A stretch of 12,020 nt of DNA from the NCBI GenBank assembly GCA_934725735.1, contig CAKVCP010000063.1, forward strand, positions 1 to 12,020, in the 5' to 3' direction. Shown in pieces: positions 1-6,857 of this stretch. A program made the position numbers and the translations under genes. A model generated the notes under the pieces. It was given only the letters and a program-made list of their open reading frames with translations. It was not told the origin of the DNA and searched no databases. Origin of the DNA: an uncultured Thermoguttaceae bacterium. GTDB lineage: Bacteria > Planctomycetota > Planctomycetia > Pirellulales > Thermoguttaceae. How positions within the stretch are numbered: position 1 is the stretch's first letter; each line of letters begins with the position of its first letter.

Positions 1-1
1 T

Positions 2-85
2 ACCACCACCGTTCGCCAGAACTTCAAGCCCAGCGAACTCAAGGGCGGCACCAACGATTCCGGTCCTCTCTTCTCCATGGACTGA
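2..85 (+). CDS. C-terminal end of an unrecognised host gene (partial)
   Basis: An open frame enters at the left edge and ends with TGA at 83-85, giving 27 residues that end GPLFSMD. The fragment is Gly/Ser/Thr/Asn rich with no motif I recognise. It is called coding because the frame is open to the edge and a strong intrinsic terminator follows 25 bases after the stop. Its GC-rich codon choice differs from the more AT-rich phage genes to the right, which fits host DNA outside the element. No function can be given from so short a tail. Confidence 0.55.
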   Translation, partial: TTTVRQNFKPSELKGGTNDSGPLFSMD

Positions 86-110
86 TCGATCTAGCATACG
101 CGAAGTCAAT

Positions 111-143
111 AAGGAAGCTCCAAAAGGGGCTTCCTTTTCTTTT
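111..143 (+). terminator. Intrinsic terminator after the left-edge gene
   Basis: AAGGAAGC (111-118) pairs with GCTTCCTT (129-136). TCC/GGG extends the stem around an AAAA loop, and a T-rich tail (TTCTTTT) follows. This is a classic rho-independent terminator for the rightward gene ending at 85. Confidence 0.85.
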
Positions 144-174
144 GCATTTGTCTCCTTTTTTTCGAGAAGGCGCC

Positions 175-202
175 TTGCGAAACGATAGAACAAAGGTAGA
201 AT
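175..202 (+). promoter_or_regulatory. Probable sigma-70 promoter for tRNA-Arg
   Basis: TTGCGA (175-180) and TAGAAT (197-202) are separated by 16 bases, placing the start near 209, about 38 bases before the tRNA. It lies between the upstream terminator and the tRNA, where a tRNA promoter is expected. The call rests on sequence match alone. Confidence 0.5.
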
Positions 203-246
203 GGTAATCATCCTTGGGTAATCTATTTGTCCGCGGTTTAAAGCGT

Positions 247-320
<74 letters not shown>

Positions 321-325
321 CTTTT

Positions 326-363
326 GAGGGTTTTGACGGGTTGCGTCTAAACCCTCTTTTTTT
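326..363 (+). terminator. Intrinsic terminator after tRNA-Arg
   Basis: GAGGGTTT (326-333) pairs with AAACCCTC (349-356). An inner GAC/GTC pair (335-337/345-347) adds to the stem, and seven Ts follow at 357-363. It sits 6 bases after the tRNA discriminator base. Confidence 0.88.
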
Positions 364-454
364 GCTCTTTAGACCGTGTTTCTAAGAGTTTCCGGCGTTT
401 ATTGGTCGTCTCTTAATGCTCGAAAAAGCGCTTGCAAAACGTCAAAAAACATAC

Positions 455-507
455 TAAAAAACGGTCGATTCAACGGTCGTTTATAACATATTGCCAAAAC
501 GACCGTT
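455..507 (-). terminator. Terminator downstream of the integrase gene
   Basis: On the minus strand, 507-497 (AACGGTCGTTT) pairs perfectly with 482-472 (AAACGACCGTT) over 11 bp. A second copy of the 3' arm, CGACCG, follows at 467-462 and runs directly into six Ts (461-456). The integrase stop is 10 bases upstream of the stem. The duplicated 3' arm means the 5' arm could pair with either copy; the distal copy carries the T-tract. Confidence 0.7.
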
Positions 508-516
508 CTTTTCGCG

Positions 517-1647
517 TTAAATCACGTTGTCTTTTGATTTTACAGCGTCGCGCGTCGCTTCTTCGAAGTCGCTGTCTAAGACGTGCAAGTAATGGTCTTT
601 CGCCGTCTGCGGGCTATGGCCTATCCACTCAGACTCCGCAAGGTCGCCGAACTTCTTCTGAACGTCGATCGCACACGAACTTCTCAGATTTTGAATCAGG
701 CGTTCCCACCGATTCAGACCCGCGTAAAAAACAATCCGGTCGACATGCTTTCGTATAGTCGTCCGATTTTCGCTTATCACATACGGCGATCCGTTCTCAG
801 GGACTGTTTCCCAAAGTTCCTCAAGCAGTTCTCGAAGGCGCGGAAAAAGCGGAATTACTCTACTTCCACGCCCCCTAATACGCGACGTCTTTGGACTATG
901 TACCAAAAGACGACGACCGACGAAGTCAACGTCGCACCACTGAACAAGCAACGCTTCCGAATACCTCAGGCCGCCAACTCTATAAAGTCCCAACACGGCC
1001 CGCCACATCCGCGACGGCGCCGCGTCGATCATCTTTTCAAAGTCCGCCATCGGCACGTAGTACTCCCGGCTCTTGTTCTTAAACGACCCCCTCTTAATCC
1101 CTAAGAACGGATTCGTTTCTATCATCTCCCTTTCTATTCCCCAATTGAAAACGCGCCGCACGTCGCGGATCGTTCCCGCGCGCGTCGCCTCTCCAACCTG
1201 TTTGTCAAGAAATCGAACGAACTCCGCCGCGTCACGCTTTGTAAAATCCGCGCAACTTTCCTTCTTGCACGCAAACTCAAAGAAACGCCTGCGCGATTGT
1301 CTCTTGCTTGATTGCGTCGTTCTCTTCAGATCGTAATATTCCGACTCCCAATACGCGTCGAAGAGCTCTTCCAACGTCGGATCGCTCTTTAACTCGATTA
1401 GGCCGTTTCTCGAGAGTCTCTCTTGCAAGTCTTCAGGGATCGACGAAAGCCATGAACTAGTCCTGACGTCAATTGGCGTTTCCGTCAACCGCGCCGTCAT
1501 GATCTTCTCCACATATCCCGCGATCTCTTGCGCCGCTCTCTTACTATACAGCGACCCCAACGACAAGTATCTACGTCTACCTCCTTCCCTGTACTCTACT
1601 TGATACGCCGTTCGCGTCTTTCTTTTAATCTCTTTTACTACCGCCAT
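517..1647 (-). CDS. int: Tyrosine recombinase (phage integrase)
   Basis: A 376-residue site-specific recombinase that would cut and rejoin DNA at the attachment sites through a tyrosine-phosphate intermediate. The first 55 residues look like an arm-binding domain (AYQVEYREGGRRRYLSLG), a core-binding SAM-like segment spans about 92-185, and the catalytic domain about 198-365. Visible catalytic residues are R228 (GLRYSEALLVQW), a candidate lysine near K253, R322 (QNLRSS), H344 (WIGHSP) and nucleophile Y353 (AKDHYLHV). The usual first His of the HxxR box is Q319 here. The start at 1647 was preferred to 1656 because AAAGGA then lies about 8 bases upstream, whereas it abuts the 1656 ATG. It is the last gene of the leftward operon, pointing at tRNA-Arg, with a hairpin separating it from the excisionase-like gene. 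Confidence 0.93.
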   Translation of the reverse strand: MAVVKEIKRKTRTAYQVEYREGGRRRYLSLGSLYSKRAAQEIAGYVEKIMTARLTETPIDVRTSSWLSSIPEDLQERLSRNGLIELKSDPTLEELFDAYWESEYYDLKRTTQSSKRQSRRRFFEFACKKESCADFTKRDAAEFVRFLDKQVGEATRAGTIRDVRRVFNWGIEREMIETNPFLGIKRGSFKNKSREYYVPMADFEKMIDAAPSRMWRAVLGLYRVGGLRYSEALLVQWCDVDFVGRRLLVHSPKTSRIRGRGSRVIPLFPRLRELLEELWETVPENGSPYVISENRTTIRKHVDRIVFYAGLNRWERLIQNLRSSCAIDVQKKFGDLAESEWIGHSPQTAKDHYLHVLDSDFEEATRDAVKSKDNVI

Positions 1648-1668
1648 TTTTACCATCCTTTCACTATG

Positions 1669-1701
1669 AAAAATGGCGACCGTCTTTCAACCGTCGCCAT
1701 T
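1669..1701 (-). terminator. Terminator-like hairpin between xis-like gene and int
   Basis: On the minus strand, 1701-1693 (AATGGCGAC) pairs perfectly with 1680-1672 (GTCGCCATT) over 9 bp with a 12-base loop, followed by a short T-tract (1671-1669, plus the last Ts of the stem). It lies in the 72-base gap just ahead of the int ribosome-binding site. It could reduce read-through from the lytic operon into int, or act on the mRNA end. Confidence 0.6.
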
Positions 1702-1719
1702 CTTACAAATATCAAAAGC

Positions 1720-1980
1720 CTATTCAATATCAGTCTCAACGCTCCCCACAGAAGATACGGCGCCGACTCCCTCAATCCATTCGATAAGGCGCTTACGGGA
1801 AAACAAACGGGTCCTCCCAATCTCTCTAAACGGAATCTCCAGCCTTGACGCGTTCTCTTGAAGATATCTTTCAGACACCCCCAAATATTGCGCCGCTCCC
1901 GACGCGTCCATCACTTCAGGCGCCGTTCGCCTGAAGTCGTTCGCGTCGGCTACTCTGCCGCGTAGTACAGTAACGGACAT
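1720..1980 (-). CDS. Excisionase-like HTH protein (probable Xis/RDF)
   Basis: An 86-residue protein with a MerR/excisionase-type winged HTH over roughly residues 22-70. The pattern is VMDASGAAQYLGVSERYLQE, then IPFREIGRTRLFSRKRLIEWIEG, the usual helix-turn-helix, wing and final helix of the HTH_17/Xis families. Such proteins bend DNA at attachment sites and set integrase direction, or act as regulators. The start at 1980 is favoured over 2022 because AAAGGAGAGG lies just upstream and the remaining product is a normal size for the family. Its start overlaps the end of the sigma-like gene by 31 bases, and int lies next downstream, the common Xis-Int pairing. The directionality role is inferred from fold and position; no catalytic residues exist to check. 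Confidence 0.75.
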   Translation of the reverse strand: MSVTVLRGRVADANDFRRTAPEVMDASGAAQYLGVSERYLQENASRLEIPFREIGRTRLFSRKRLIEWIEGVGAVSSVGSVETDIE

Positions 1981-2492
1981 GATTCTACCTCTCCTTTCAC
2001 GGGCTCGTCGCATAACTTGCAAAGTTCGACCGTAGTCGTCTTGATTAGCTGTTCTATCCTGTACACGGTCACGCCGTGTTCCTTAGCTATCGTTTCGCGG
2101 GTCTCTTCTCCGCTTATACCCTTCTTTACAAGGTCTATCTCAAAGTCAGTCAATCGCGCCTTGCGCGTCGCAATCTCGAACAACTCACAGGATTCTAACG
2201 TTTCGTCGTCGTGTTCCGTCGTTGGCTGCGCTTCACGCGACGGATCGTACGCGACGATCTCGATCCGCGTCTTCCTTCTTAGGCCGTTCGCGTTTTGATG
2301 CTTGCGGATTAGCGACAAGACCTCTTGTCGAATAAGAAGTCTTGCGTCCATGTTCCAATAACGCCGATTCTCGAGAAGCCGAACGCATACTTCCTGGACT
2401 GAATCGTCGAATTGTTCCCAGCTCCCGTAACGCTTGCAGTACGTCGTAGCGACCTTTTGCGCAAAGTCGAACAAATTCACATCGGTAATCAT
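1950..2492 (-). CDS. Phage sigma-70-like (ECF-type) transcription factor
   Basis: A 180-residue protein with the two-domain layout of small sigma factors. A region-2-like part spans about 12-75 (FDDSVQEVCVRLLENRRYW, then a helix ending SLIRKHQNANGLRRK). A region-4-like HTH spans about 113-160 (LTDFEIDLVKKG, ETIAKEHGVTVYRIEQLI). It would join host core RNA polymerase and direct it to specific promoters, plausibly phage late genes. AAGGGAGA about 8 bases ahead supports the ATG at 2492. It follows RusA by 16 bases and overlaps the excisionase-like gene. The region 2 match is weaker than region 4, so a sigma-like HTH regulator that does not act as a true sigma remains possible. Confidence 0.65.
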   Translation of the reverse strand: MITDVNLFDFAQKVATTYCKRYGSWEQFDDSVQEVCVRLLENRRYWNMDARLLIRQEVLSLIRKHQNANGLRRKTRIEIVAYDPSREAQPTTEHDDETLESCELFEIATRKARLTDFEIDLVKKGISGEETRETIAKEHGVTVYRIEQLIKTTTVELCKLCDEPVKGEVESCPLLYYAAE

Positions 2493-2508
2493 TGCGAAGT
2501 CTCCCTTG

Positions 2509-2895
2509 CTAATCCGATTCGGGGAATTTTTCGAGACATTCTCTTACGATAATCAACACGCTGCCGTCTTTGTCGATGCGCCCAAATCGAGCGCTTACTG
2601 ACGCCACGCGCTTGTCGTCGTCCCAAAATCCAGCTTGAGTCAGAGCGTCTAACGTCGGCTTGATTCGATTGTCAACGTCGCCTACGCGTTTCTTTGGGTG
2701 AACGACGATTTCGACCGAATAAAACTTCCACTCTTTAGGAGCTTTCACTTTCAAACATTTCAACTTGACAAGGTCTTTGAACTTCTTGTAAGTCGGACTA
2801 AAGAACGGTTTGTTTGAGTTCGGATTTCGCCGCCAAATCATATTCGCGCTAGGGGGTAACATCGGGAGGTATAGTTCTATCGCTTTACTTTTCAT
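2509..2895 (-). CDS. rusA: RusA-family Holliday junction resolvase
   Basis: A 128-residue endonuclease of the RusA family, which cuts four-way junctions formed during recombination and replication so that phage DNA can be packaged. The signature is clear: the N-terminal LPMLPPSANMIWRR, then GDVDNRIKPTLDAL followed by GFWDDDKRV, which supply the acidic metal-binding residues and the lysine of the RusA active site. Size matches the family (about 120-140). The start at 2895 is chosen because GGAG lies 8 bases upstream; a longer frame to 2949 would extend far into thyX and add a sequence not typical of RusA. It overlaps thyX by 11 bases. With Sak4 and the DUF669 protein it completes a phage recombination set. 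Confidence 0.9.
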   Translation of the reverse strand: MKSKAIELYLPMLPPSANMIWRRNPNSNKPFFSPTYKKFKDLVKLKCLKVKAPKEWKFYSVEIVVHPKKRVGDVDNRIKPTLDALTQAGFWDDDKRVASVSARFGRIDKDGSVLIIVRECLEKFPESD

Positions 2896-3439
2896 GCTCT
2901 TCGCTCCAACAAGACAATATAATAGGGTAAACCCTTTCCGCCTCTTCAAAAATCGCCGCTACCACCGAACGCGTCAAAGGTTGAGTCGTTCTTGTTAAGC
3001 GTTCGTCGAAGACGTGCAACATCTCCCTAAGATTCATTTTCCACAAGAAACGCGTCCTAGTGGACAACGGCAACAACGATCTCGCGTCCTCTTTTTTCGT
3101 TCCGTCGGAAAGAGCCGATTCGTAAGCGTCATCCTCTTCGAACGGCTTACAACGTCTCAAGGATCGTTCAATATAGCTTGCGTTTCTGTATCGCATCAGT
3201 TGACGCGCAACGTAGATCGGGCACTCGATTTGAAACGTCGCGCCGGAGAACTCAAAGACGCTTAGATGTTTCATCTTGAAGATAGACTTCAAAAGGATTT
3301 CGTCTCTTTTGGCGTCCCTCTTCGGCGGATTCGCGAAGTCATACCCCGTCGAAATCCTCGCAACGTCCGCTAATCGATCCTCTGGAAATCCGTCTTGACT
3401 TAACAACAACACGCTAAAAACATTAGATTGATCAGTCAT
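2885..3439 (-). CDS. thyX: Flavin-dependent thymidylate synthase (ThyX)
   Basis: A 184-residue protein that would methylate dUMP to dTMP using FAD, NADPH and methylene-tetrahydrofolate. The ThyX motif RHR-X7-S is present as R83-Y84-R85 ... S93 within CPIYVARQLMRYRNASYIER, so the central His is Tyr. Other family landmarks are KHLSVFEF (57-64), the LPLSTRTRFLWKMNLREML stretch (123-141) and the arginine-rich segment DERLTRTTQPLTR (145-157), which aligns with the substrate-binding Arg region. It is shorter than many ThyX proteins (about 210-250), mainly between residues 96 and 120. It overlaps the primase gene by 8 bases and rusA by 11, so it sits inside the replication operon and probably raises the dTMP pool during phage DNA synthesis. 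Confidence 0.87.
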   Translation of the reverse strand: MTDQSNVFSVLLLSQDGFPEDRLADVARISTGYDFANPPKRDAKRDEILLKSIFKMKHLSVFEFSGATFQIECPIYVARQLMRYRNASYIERSLRRCKPFEEDDAYESALSDGTKKEDARSLLPLSTRTRFLWKMNLREMLHVFDERLTRTTQPLTRSVVAAIFEEAERVYPIILSCWSEEHEK

Positions 3440-5696
3440 TTAAACTAAACCCTTTCTTTCTTCTTCCGTTGGTTTCTATCCAGACGTCTGTTAAATATTC
3501 CGCCTCTAACAGCGTGTTTAATACTTCTTCTCTTTCCCGCGTCCCTCCGCGACGCTGGAAACGCCGGGTAAACTGAGACTTACTAAAAAATCTTCCAGGT
3601 TGAGTTCGCGCCCATTCCAAAACCTCTTCAGAGAATCGCGTCAAGTCGTTCCCACCCATCCTGTCTTTGTAATAGTCGAATACTGCGATCTCATATTGGG
3701 CTAAGAGAGACGCTAGTTCCATTGATTTCTCATCGACTTTGAGGCATGGATCGCCGCCGTATAAAGAGCACGCAAACAAAAGAGCGTACTTCCAGATTTT
3801 TTCAGAACAACGCGCCAAAGATTCGACTCCCGTCTTGCCGGAGAGCGAATATTCTCGAATCTTATCTTCAAGGTCGGCGTCAAAGTCTTTGAAAGCGTCG
3901 TAAGCGCCTTTTGTGAACCCTGCTATAAACGGCTCTTCTTCGGTCGACGCTTCAATGTCCGTCCACAGACGCACTATTCGTTGAATATCCCTTGGAACTT
4001 CAAACGGGCGCCCATTTAACGCGTCGTCGTAAGACGTCTCTTTTTTTTCGCTGTACGGTCGACCATGGATGACCGTGAATCGCGCGATGTATCCATTCCT
4101 TAAAAGCGTCTCAGAGGTCGCGTCGAAGAACTCCTTCGGATTCCCCGTAGCGAAGATCGTAAGGCTAGGTCGGTCAATCCCTGTAACGCTATTTGATTCT
4201 TTGGCGTCTTGCGCGACAACACGCGGTAAGTAATTTCGATTGTTTGCGTTCGAGAAAACCTTTAAGGACTCAGTGATAACGCTTGAAACGTTGCTGTTTG
4301 TTTTTTCTCCGTTCATAACAGCTAGATCACGGCCAAATTCGTCATGAAGCCAATATACTTTCCTAAGTCTACAGAGCATGTTCTGTAACGCCTGCACGCT
4401 TGCGAAGGACTCAGGGATCGATTCGTTAGGCCTATATATTCGCACCACTTCCGCGCCGACGCGACGAACTGCTTCTTTCCCCATTCCGGACGGAGCAAGG
4501 AATAAAGCGTAGATGTTTGGCGTGACCAATGTTCCTGAGTAGTTCAACATGAAAGATCGGCCTGCCAAAAAACTCATGTCGGCTAAAGCCCCAAGGAACG
4601 CGCCTTCCGGCTGACTGCGAATCGCGTATTTATTACGCAAGTTTTGCAAAGCGCCGATAAGGCCCCCGCAAGATAAGAGTTCTTGCGGAAAATCCGGGAG
4701 AGATTTTGTCGATTTATTACTACTGTCTTCATTCTGATCCGCGTCAAACCGATCGACTAGATCGTCTTCGCTTACGACTTCTATTATCCGATCCGTCGCG
4801 CCATCAACGCGCCTTGCATACGCTCTTGACGTCGCCGAAAGGTCGCCGCTATACTCTAGAGCGGCAATCAGTTGCAACGGCGAATAGGTTTTGTCAACGT
4901 CCAGCGGCGCCGCATTGCTCGAGAATACGTGAAAATATCCTTCTTCTATCGCGTAACATCCGCCGACCTTCCCCGCGACCGACTGTCCAGGGCGCGACCA
5001 ATACTCGAACTTCTCATCCGCGCGGATGAAAGACCATCCAGCGCGTAGAAGAGCCACGCGCCAATCGTCCGAACGGCGCAGATAATCCGCCGTGGATTCC
5101 CGGTCGTCACCCGTTGTAGGAATACGCGACGGCGTTCTTGAAACGATCGGCGCGGGCTCTTCTCTTTTGGTTTCATCTAGACTAATGCACGCGTTTATAA
5201 GGTAATCGCGGCGCTCCTTGCTAAGCGTCGGAAGGCTAGTCCATGATCCTTCCTTTAGATCGTACCCGTTCGTCGGAGAAATAATGCATATTCCACCTTC
5301 TCCTCTTGTCTCGATAGCACACCCCGCCGAAGTGTTCGCAAGCTTGACGTTTCGTCCGCAAGAAGTCGTCCTGTAGGCGACGTGATAACCGCCCGACTGA
5401 GTCGATTCGATCACGCACCCGTCAAGAGCGTCTCCGACCTTATCTTTGAACGCCTGGAAAAGTACCCCCCTTTGATCAAAATCTATAACTTCGAGACCGC
5501 CGGACGTTTGACCGCAAACGACGGCCAAAGCGTCAAACGCCGTAGATTCGCTAAGGACACTAGAGAAGTCAGGTCGAGTTGTGGTATAATCGCGCCACTT
5601 GCAAAGGGGGCGTTTTTGCTTTTTTGAAGCGGGCAAAACATTTAAGCCTGATTCGTAGTATTCTTTAGCGATATCTAGCAACGTTTTCATTTTCAT
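3432..5696 (-). CDS. Prim-Pol primase/polymerase fused to DUF3987 helicase-like ATPase
   Basis: A 754-residue replication protein. Residues 5-170 form an archaeo-eukaryotic-type Prim-Pol domain: catalytic D72-F73-D74 (EVIDFDQ), the SGGYHV motif with H105, and IETRGEGG with R131. Residues 205-300 contain the linker common in these fusions (FEYWSRPGQS, VFSSNAAPL, YSPLQLI). From about 335 to 640 is a DUF3987-type P-loop ATPase: Walker A-like APSGMGKEA (401-409), Walker B-like VYWLHDEFG (447-455), and ATGNPKEFF with NGYIARF (516-540). The C-terminus (about 685-754) looks like a winged helix. It should prime and unwind phage DNA, perhaps at the repeat region near 9400-9760. The Walker A has Glu where Ser/Thr normally follows Lys. 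There is no good ribosome-binding site; the start lies 3 bases after the upstream stop, suggesting coupled translation. Confidence 0.9.
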   Translation of the reverse strand: MKMKTLLDIAKEYYESGLNVLPASKKQKRPLCKWRDYTTTRPDFSSVLSESTAFDALAVVCGQTSGGLEVIDFDQRGVLFQAFKDKVGDALDGCVIESTQSGGYHVAYRTTSCGRNVKLANTSAGCAIETRGEGGICIISPTNGYDLKEGSWTSLPTLSKERRDYLINACISLDETKREEPAPIVSRTPSRIPTTGDDRESTADYLRRSDDWRVALLRAGWSFIRADEKFEYWSRPGQSVAGKVGGCYAIEEGYFHVFSSNAAPLDVDKTYSPLQLIAALEYSGDLSATSRAYARRVDGATDRIIEVVSEDDLVDRFDADQNEDSSNKSTKSLPDFPQELLSCGGLIGALQNLRNKYAIRSQPEGAFLGALADMSFLAGRSFMLNYSGTLVTPNIYALFLAPSGMGKEAVRRVGAEVVRIYRPNESIPESFASVQALQNMLCRLRKVYWLHDEFGRDLAVMNGEKTNSNVSSVITESLKVFSNANNRNYLPRVVAQDAKESNSVTGIDRPSLTIFATGNPKEFFDATSETLLRNGYIARFTVIHGRPYSEKKETSYDDALNGRPFEVPRDIQRIVRLWTDIEASTEEEPFIAGFTKGAYDAFKDFDADLEDKIREYSLSGKTGVESLARCSEKIWKYALLFACSLYGGDPCLKVDEKSMELASLLAQYEIAVFDYYKDRMGGNDLTRFSEEVLEWARTQPGRFFSKSQFTRRFQRRGGTREREEVLNTLLEAEYLTDVWIETNGRRKKGFSLND

Positions 5697-5699
5697 ATT

Positions 5700-6344
5700 C
5701 TAGAAAGGTATGTCAGACGACGTGTCGTCGTTCTCTTCGAACTTGAAGCAAGCTCGATTGTAGAATGACGCCCGTTCGTCTTTTTTCAAACAATAGCCGC
5801 CTTCTGCCAATTCGCCTTCGTTCATCACAAGAGCCGGCGACCAATGCTCGCATTGACCGCACCTCTTCGGCCCGTCTTCTTCATATTGGGCGAACTCTTC
5901 AAAACCCTCTTGCTCTTGCTTGTCGACGTTCCAGTCGTCCTTCTGGATGGCGTCGATCGGCTTGAATTTTGGAATCGGCGAAAAGTCCACCCACTCGATC
6001 GTTGGGAAGTTCCTTCCAGGCGTCGTCGAAACCTTTATTTTCGTAGGCGTCGCCAACGCCCCGGCTTTAGCGTACCGTTCCGCCGTTTCCACGTCTGTCG
6101 GCGGCGAAACGACGCTTTTCCCCTTCCACCACTCCACGAACTTGTCCCGCGCGAATCCTTTATGCTCTGGACAAAGCCATTCGCGGGAAGTCTTGCGCCC
6201 TTCGTGGTAATATGTGACCTGCAACGTCGGCGGCTTGTCGTTCCCAGCGCGTGAATAGTGAAGTTCATATTCAACTCGCAAGACGTCTAAGACTTTCGAC
6301 GTCGAGTCGTTTGGAAGGTCAAAGAAAGGGTTTCTGTCGCCCAT
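5700..6344 (-). CDS. Zinc-finger protein with SSB-like C-terminal tip; unknown function
   Basis: A 214-residue protein. The N-terminal part (about 20-75) has a motif I associate with tails of phage helicases and recombination proteins: PPTLQVTYYHEG, REWLCPEHKGFARDKFVEWW. A proline-rich linker follows, then a four-cysteine cluster, C162-x2-C165 ... C185 ... C199, likely to bind zinc. It ends NDDTSSDIPF, very close to the acidic-DIPF tip by which bacterial SSB recruits repair and replication enzymes. This suggests a ssDNA-associated hub or cofactor working with the DUF669 protein encoded directly upstream and the primase directly downstream. The start at 6344 overlaps the upstream stop as TGATG, with a G-rich Shine-Dalgarno just before; a GTG at 6353 would add three residues. 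Function is inferred, not recognised. Confidence 0.8.
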   Translation of the reverse strand: MGDRNPFFDLPNDSTSKVLDVLRVEYELHYSRAGNDKPPTLQVTYYHEGRKTSREWLCPEHKGFARDKFVEWWKGKSVVSPPTDVETAERYAKAGALATPTKIKVSTTPGRNFPTIEWVDFSPIPKFKPIDAIQKDDWNVDKQEQEGFEEFAQYEEDGPKRCGQCEHWSPALVMNEGELAEGGYCLKKDERASFYNRACFKFEENDDTSSDIPF

Positions 6345-6847
6345 CAAAACCACCCCCCGCCGTCGTCGGACGGAACGTCTTTATTTCTATAATCAGGGCG
6401 GGCCCCCGGCGCGGATCCAGCCCCACCCGCTGTAGAGCGCGGCGTATGCGTCGTTGGCGCCGCCTGCATGTATTCGTCGACGTTGTTGTATTCTTTCCCG
6501 TTGTAAACGCGCGTTGACAACATGATTCTGAACGGCTTTCGGTACAATTCCGACGTGTCGGTCAACGCCTGGACGTTCACCGACGCCGCGATCGCCGCAA
6601 GACGCGACCGCGCCATGTTGACCGCGTCCGTGTTCGCGTGCCATAAGTTGAGAACGTCGCGAATTCTTTGTCCTTTGAATTGGCCTGTCAACACTTGATA
6701 ATCCAACGCCAAACCTTGCGACCTGCCGTCGCGCAAATCAAGGATTCTTTCGGCGATAATCTCGACGTCGTAGACGCCTTGAGGCAACGTTTGATTGACG
6801 CCTGAAAAGGGTCTTACCTCTTGAATGTTAAAATCTATTCTAGCCAT
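6344..6847 (-). CDS. DUF669-family protein (putative phage ssDNA-binding protein)
   Basis: A 167-residue protein matching the DUF669 phage family by pattern: LPQGVYDVEIIAERILDL, then LALDYQVLTGQFKGQRI, and DVLNLWHANTDAVNMARSRL over residues 20-85. These are the beta-strand-rich core and helix typical of the family, which is usually encoded beside a Sak4-type ATPase and is thought to bind single-stranded DNA. The C-terminal 40 residues are low-complexity Gly/Ala/Pro/Thr and end SDDGGGWF, an acidic tail with a terminal aromatic residue as in many ssDNA-binding proteins. GAGG about 8 bases upstream supports the start. It begins 10 bases after the CAP gene stop and shares a TGATG junction with the next gene. 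DNA binding itself is an inference from family and tail. Confidence 0.82.
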   Translation of the reverse strand: MARIDFNIQEVRPFSGVNQTLPQGVYDVEIIAERILDLRDGRSQGLALDYQVLTGQFKGQRIRDVLNLWHANTDAVNMARSRLAAIAASVNVQALTDTSELYRKPFRIMLSTRVYNGKEYNNVDEYMQAAPTTHTPRSTAGGAGSAPGARPDYRNKDVPSDDGGGWF

Positions 6848-6857
6848 GATTTGTTCC

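Noticed and set aside
583..1104. Rightward open frame of 173 codons opposite int
   Set aside because: It is the complement of the integrase gene, has no ribosome-binding site and an Arg/Pro/Ser-rich composition typical of antisense frames.
5844..6254. Rightward 136-codon frame opposite the zinc-finger gene
   Set aside because: Antisense shadow of a gene with visible Zn and SSB-tip motifs; Arg/Pro/Phe-rich with no ribosome-binding site.
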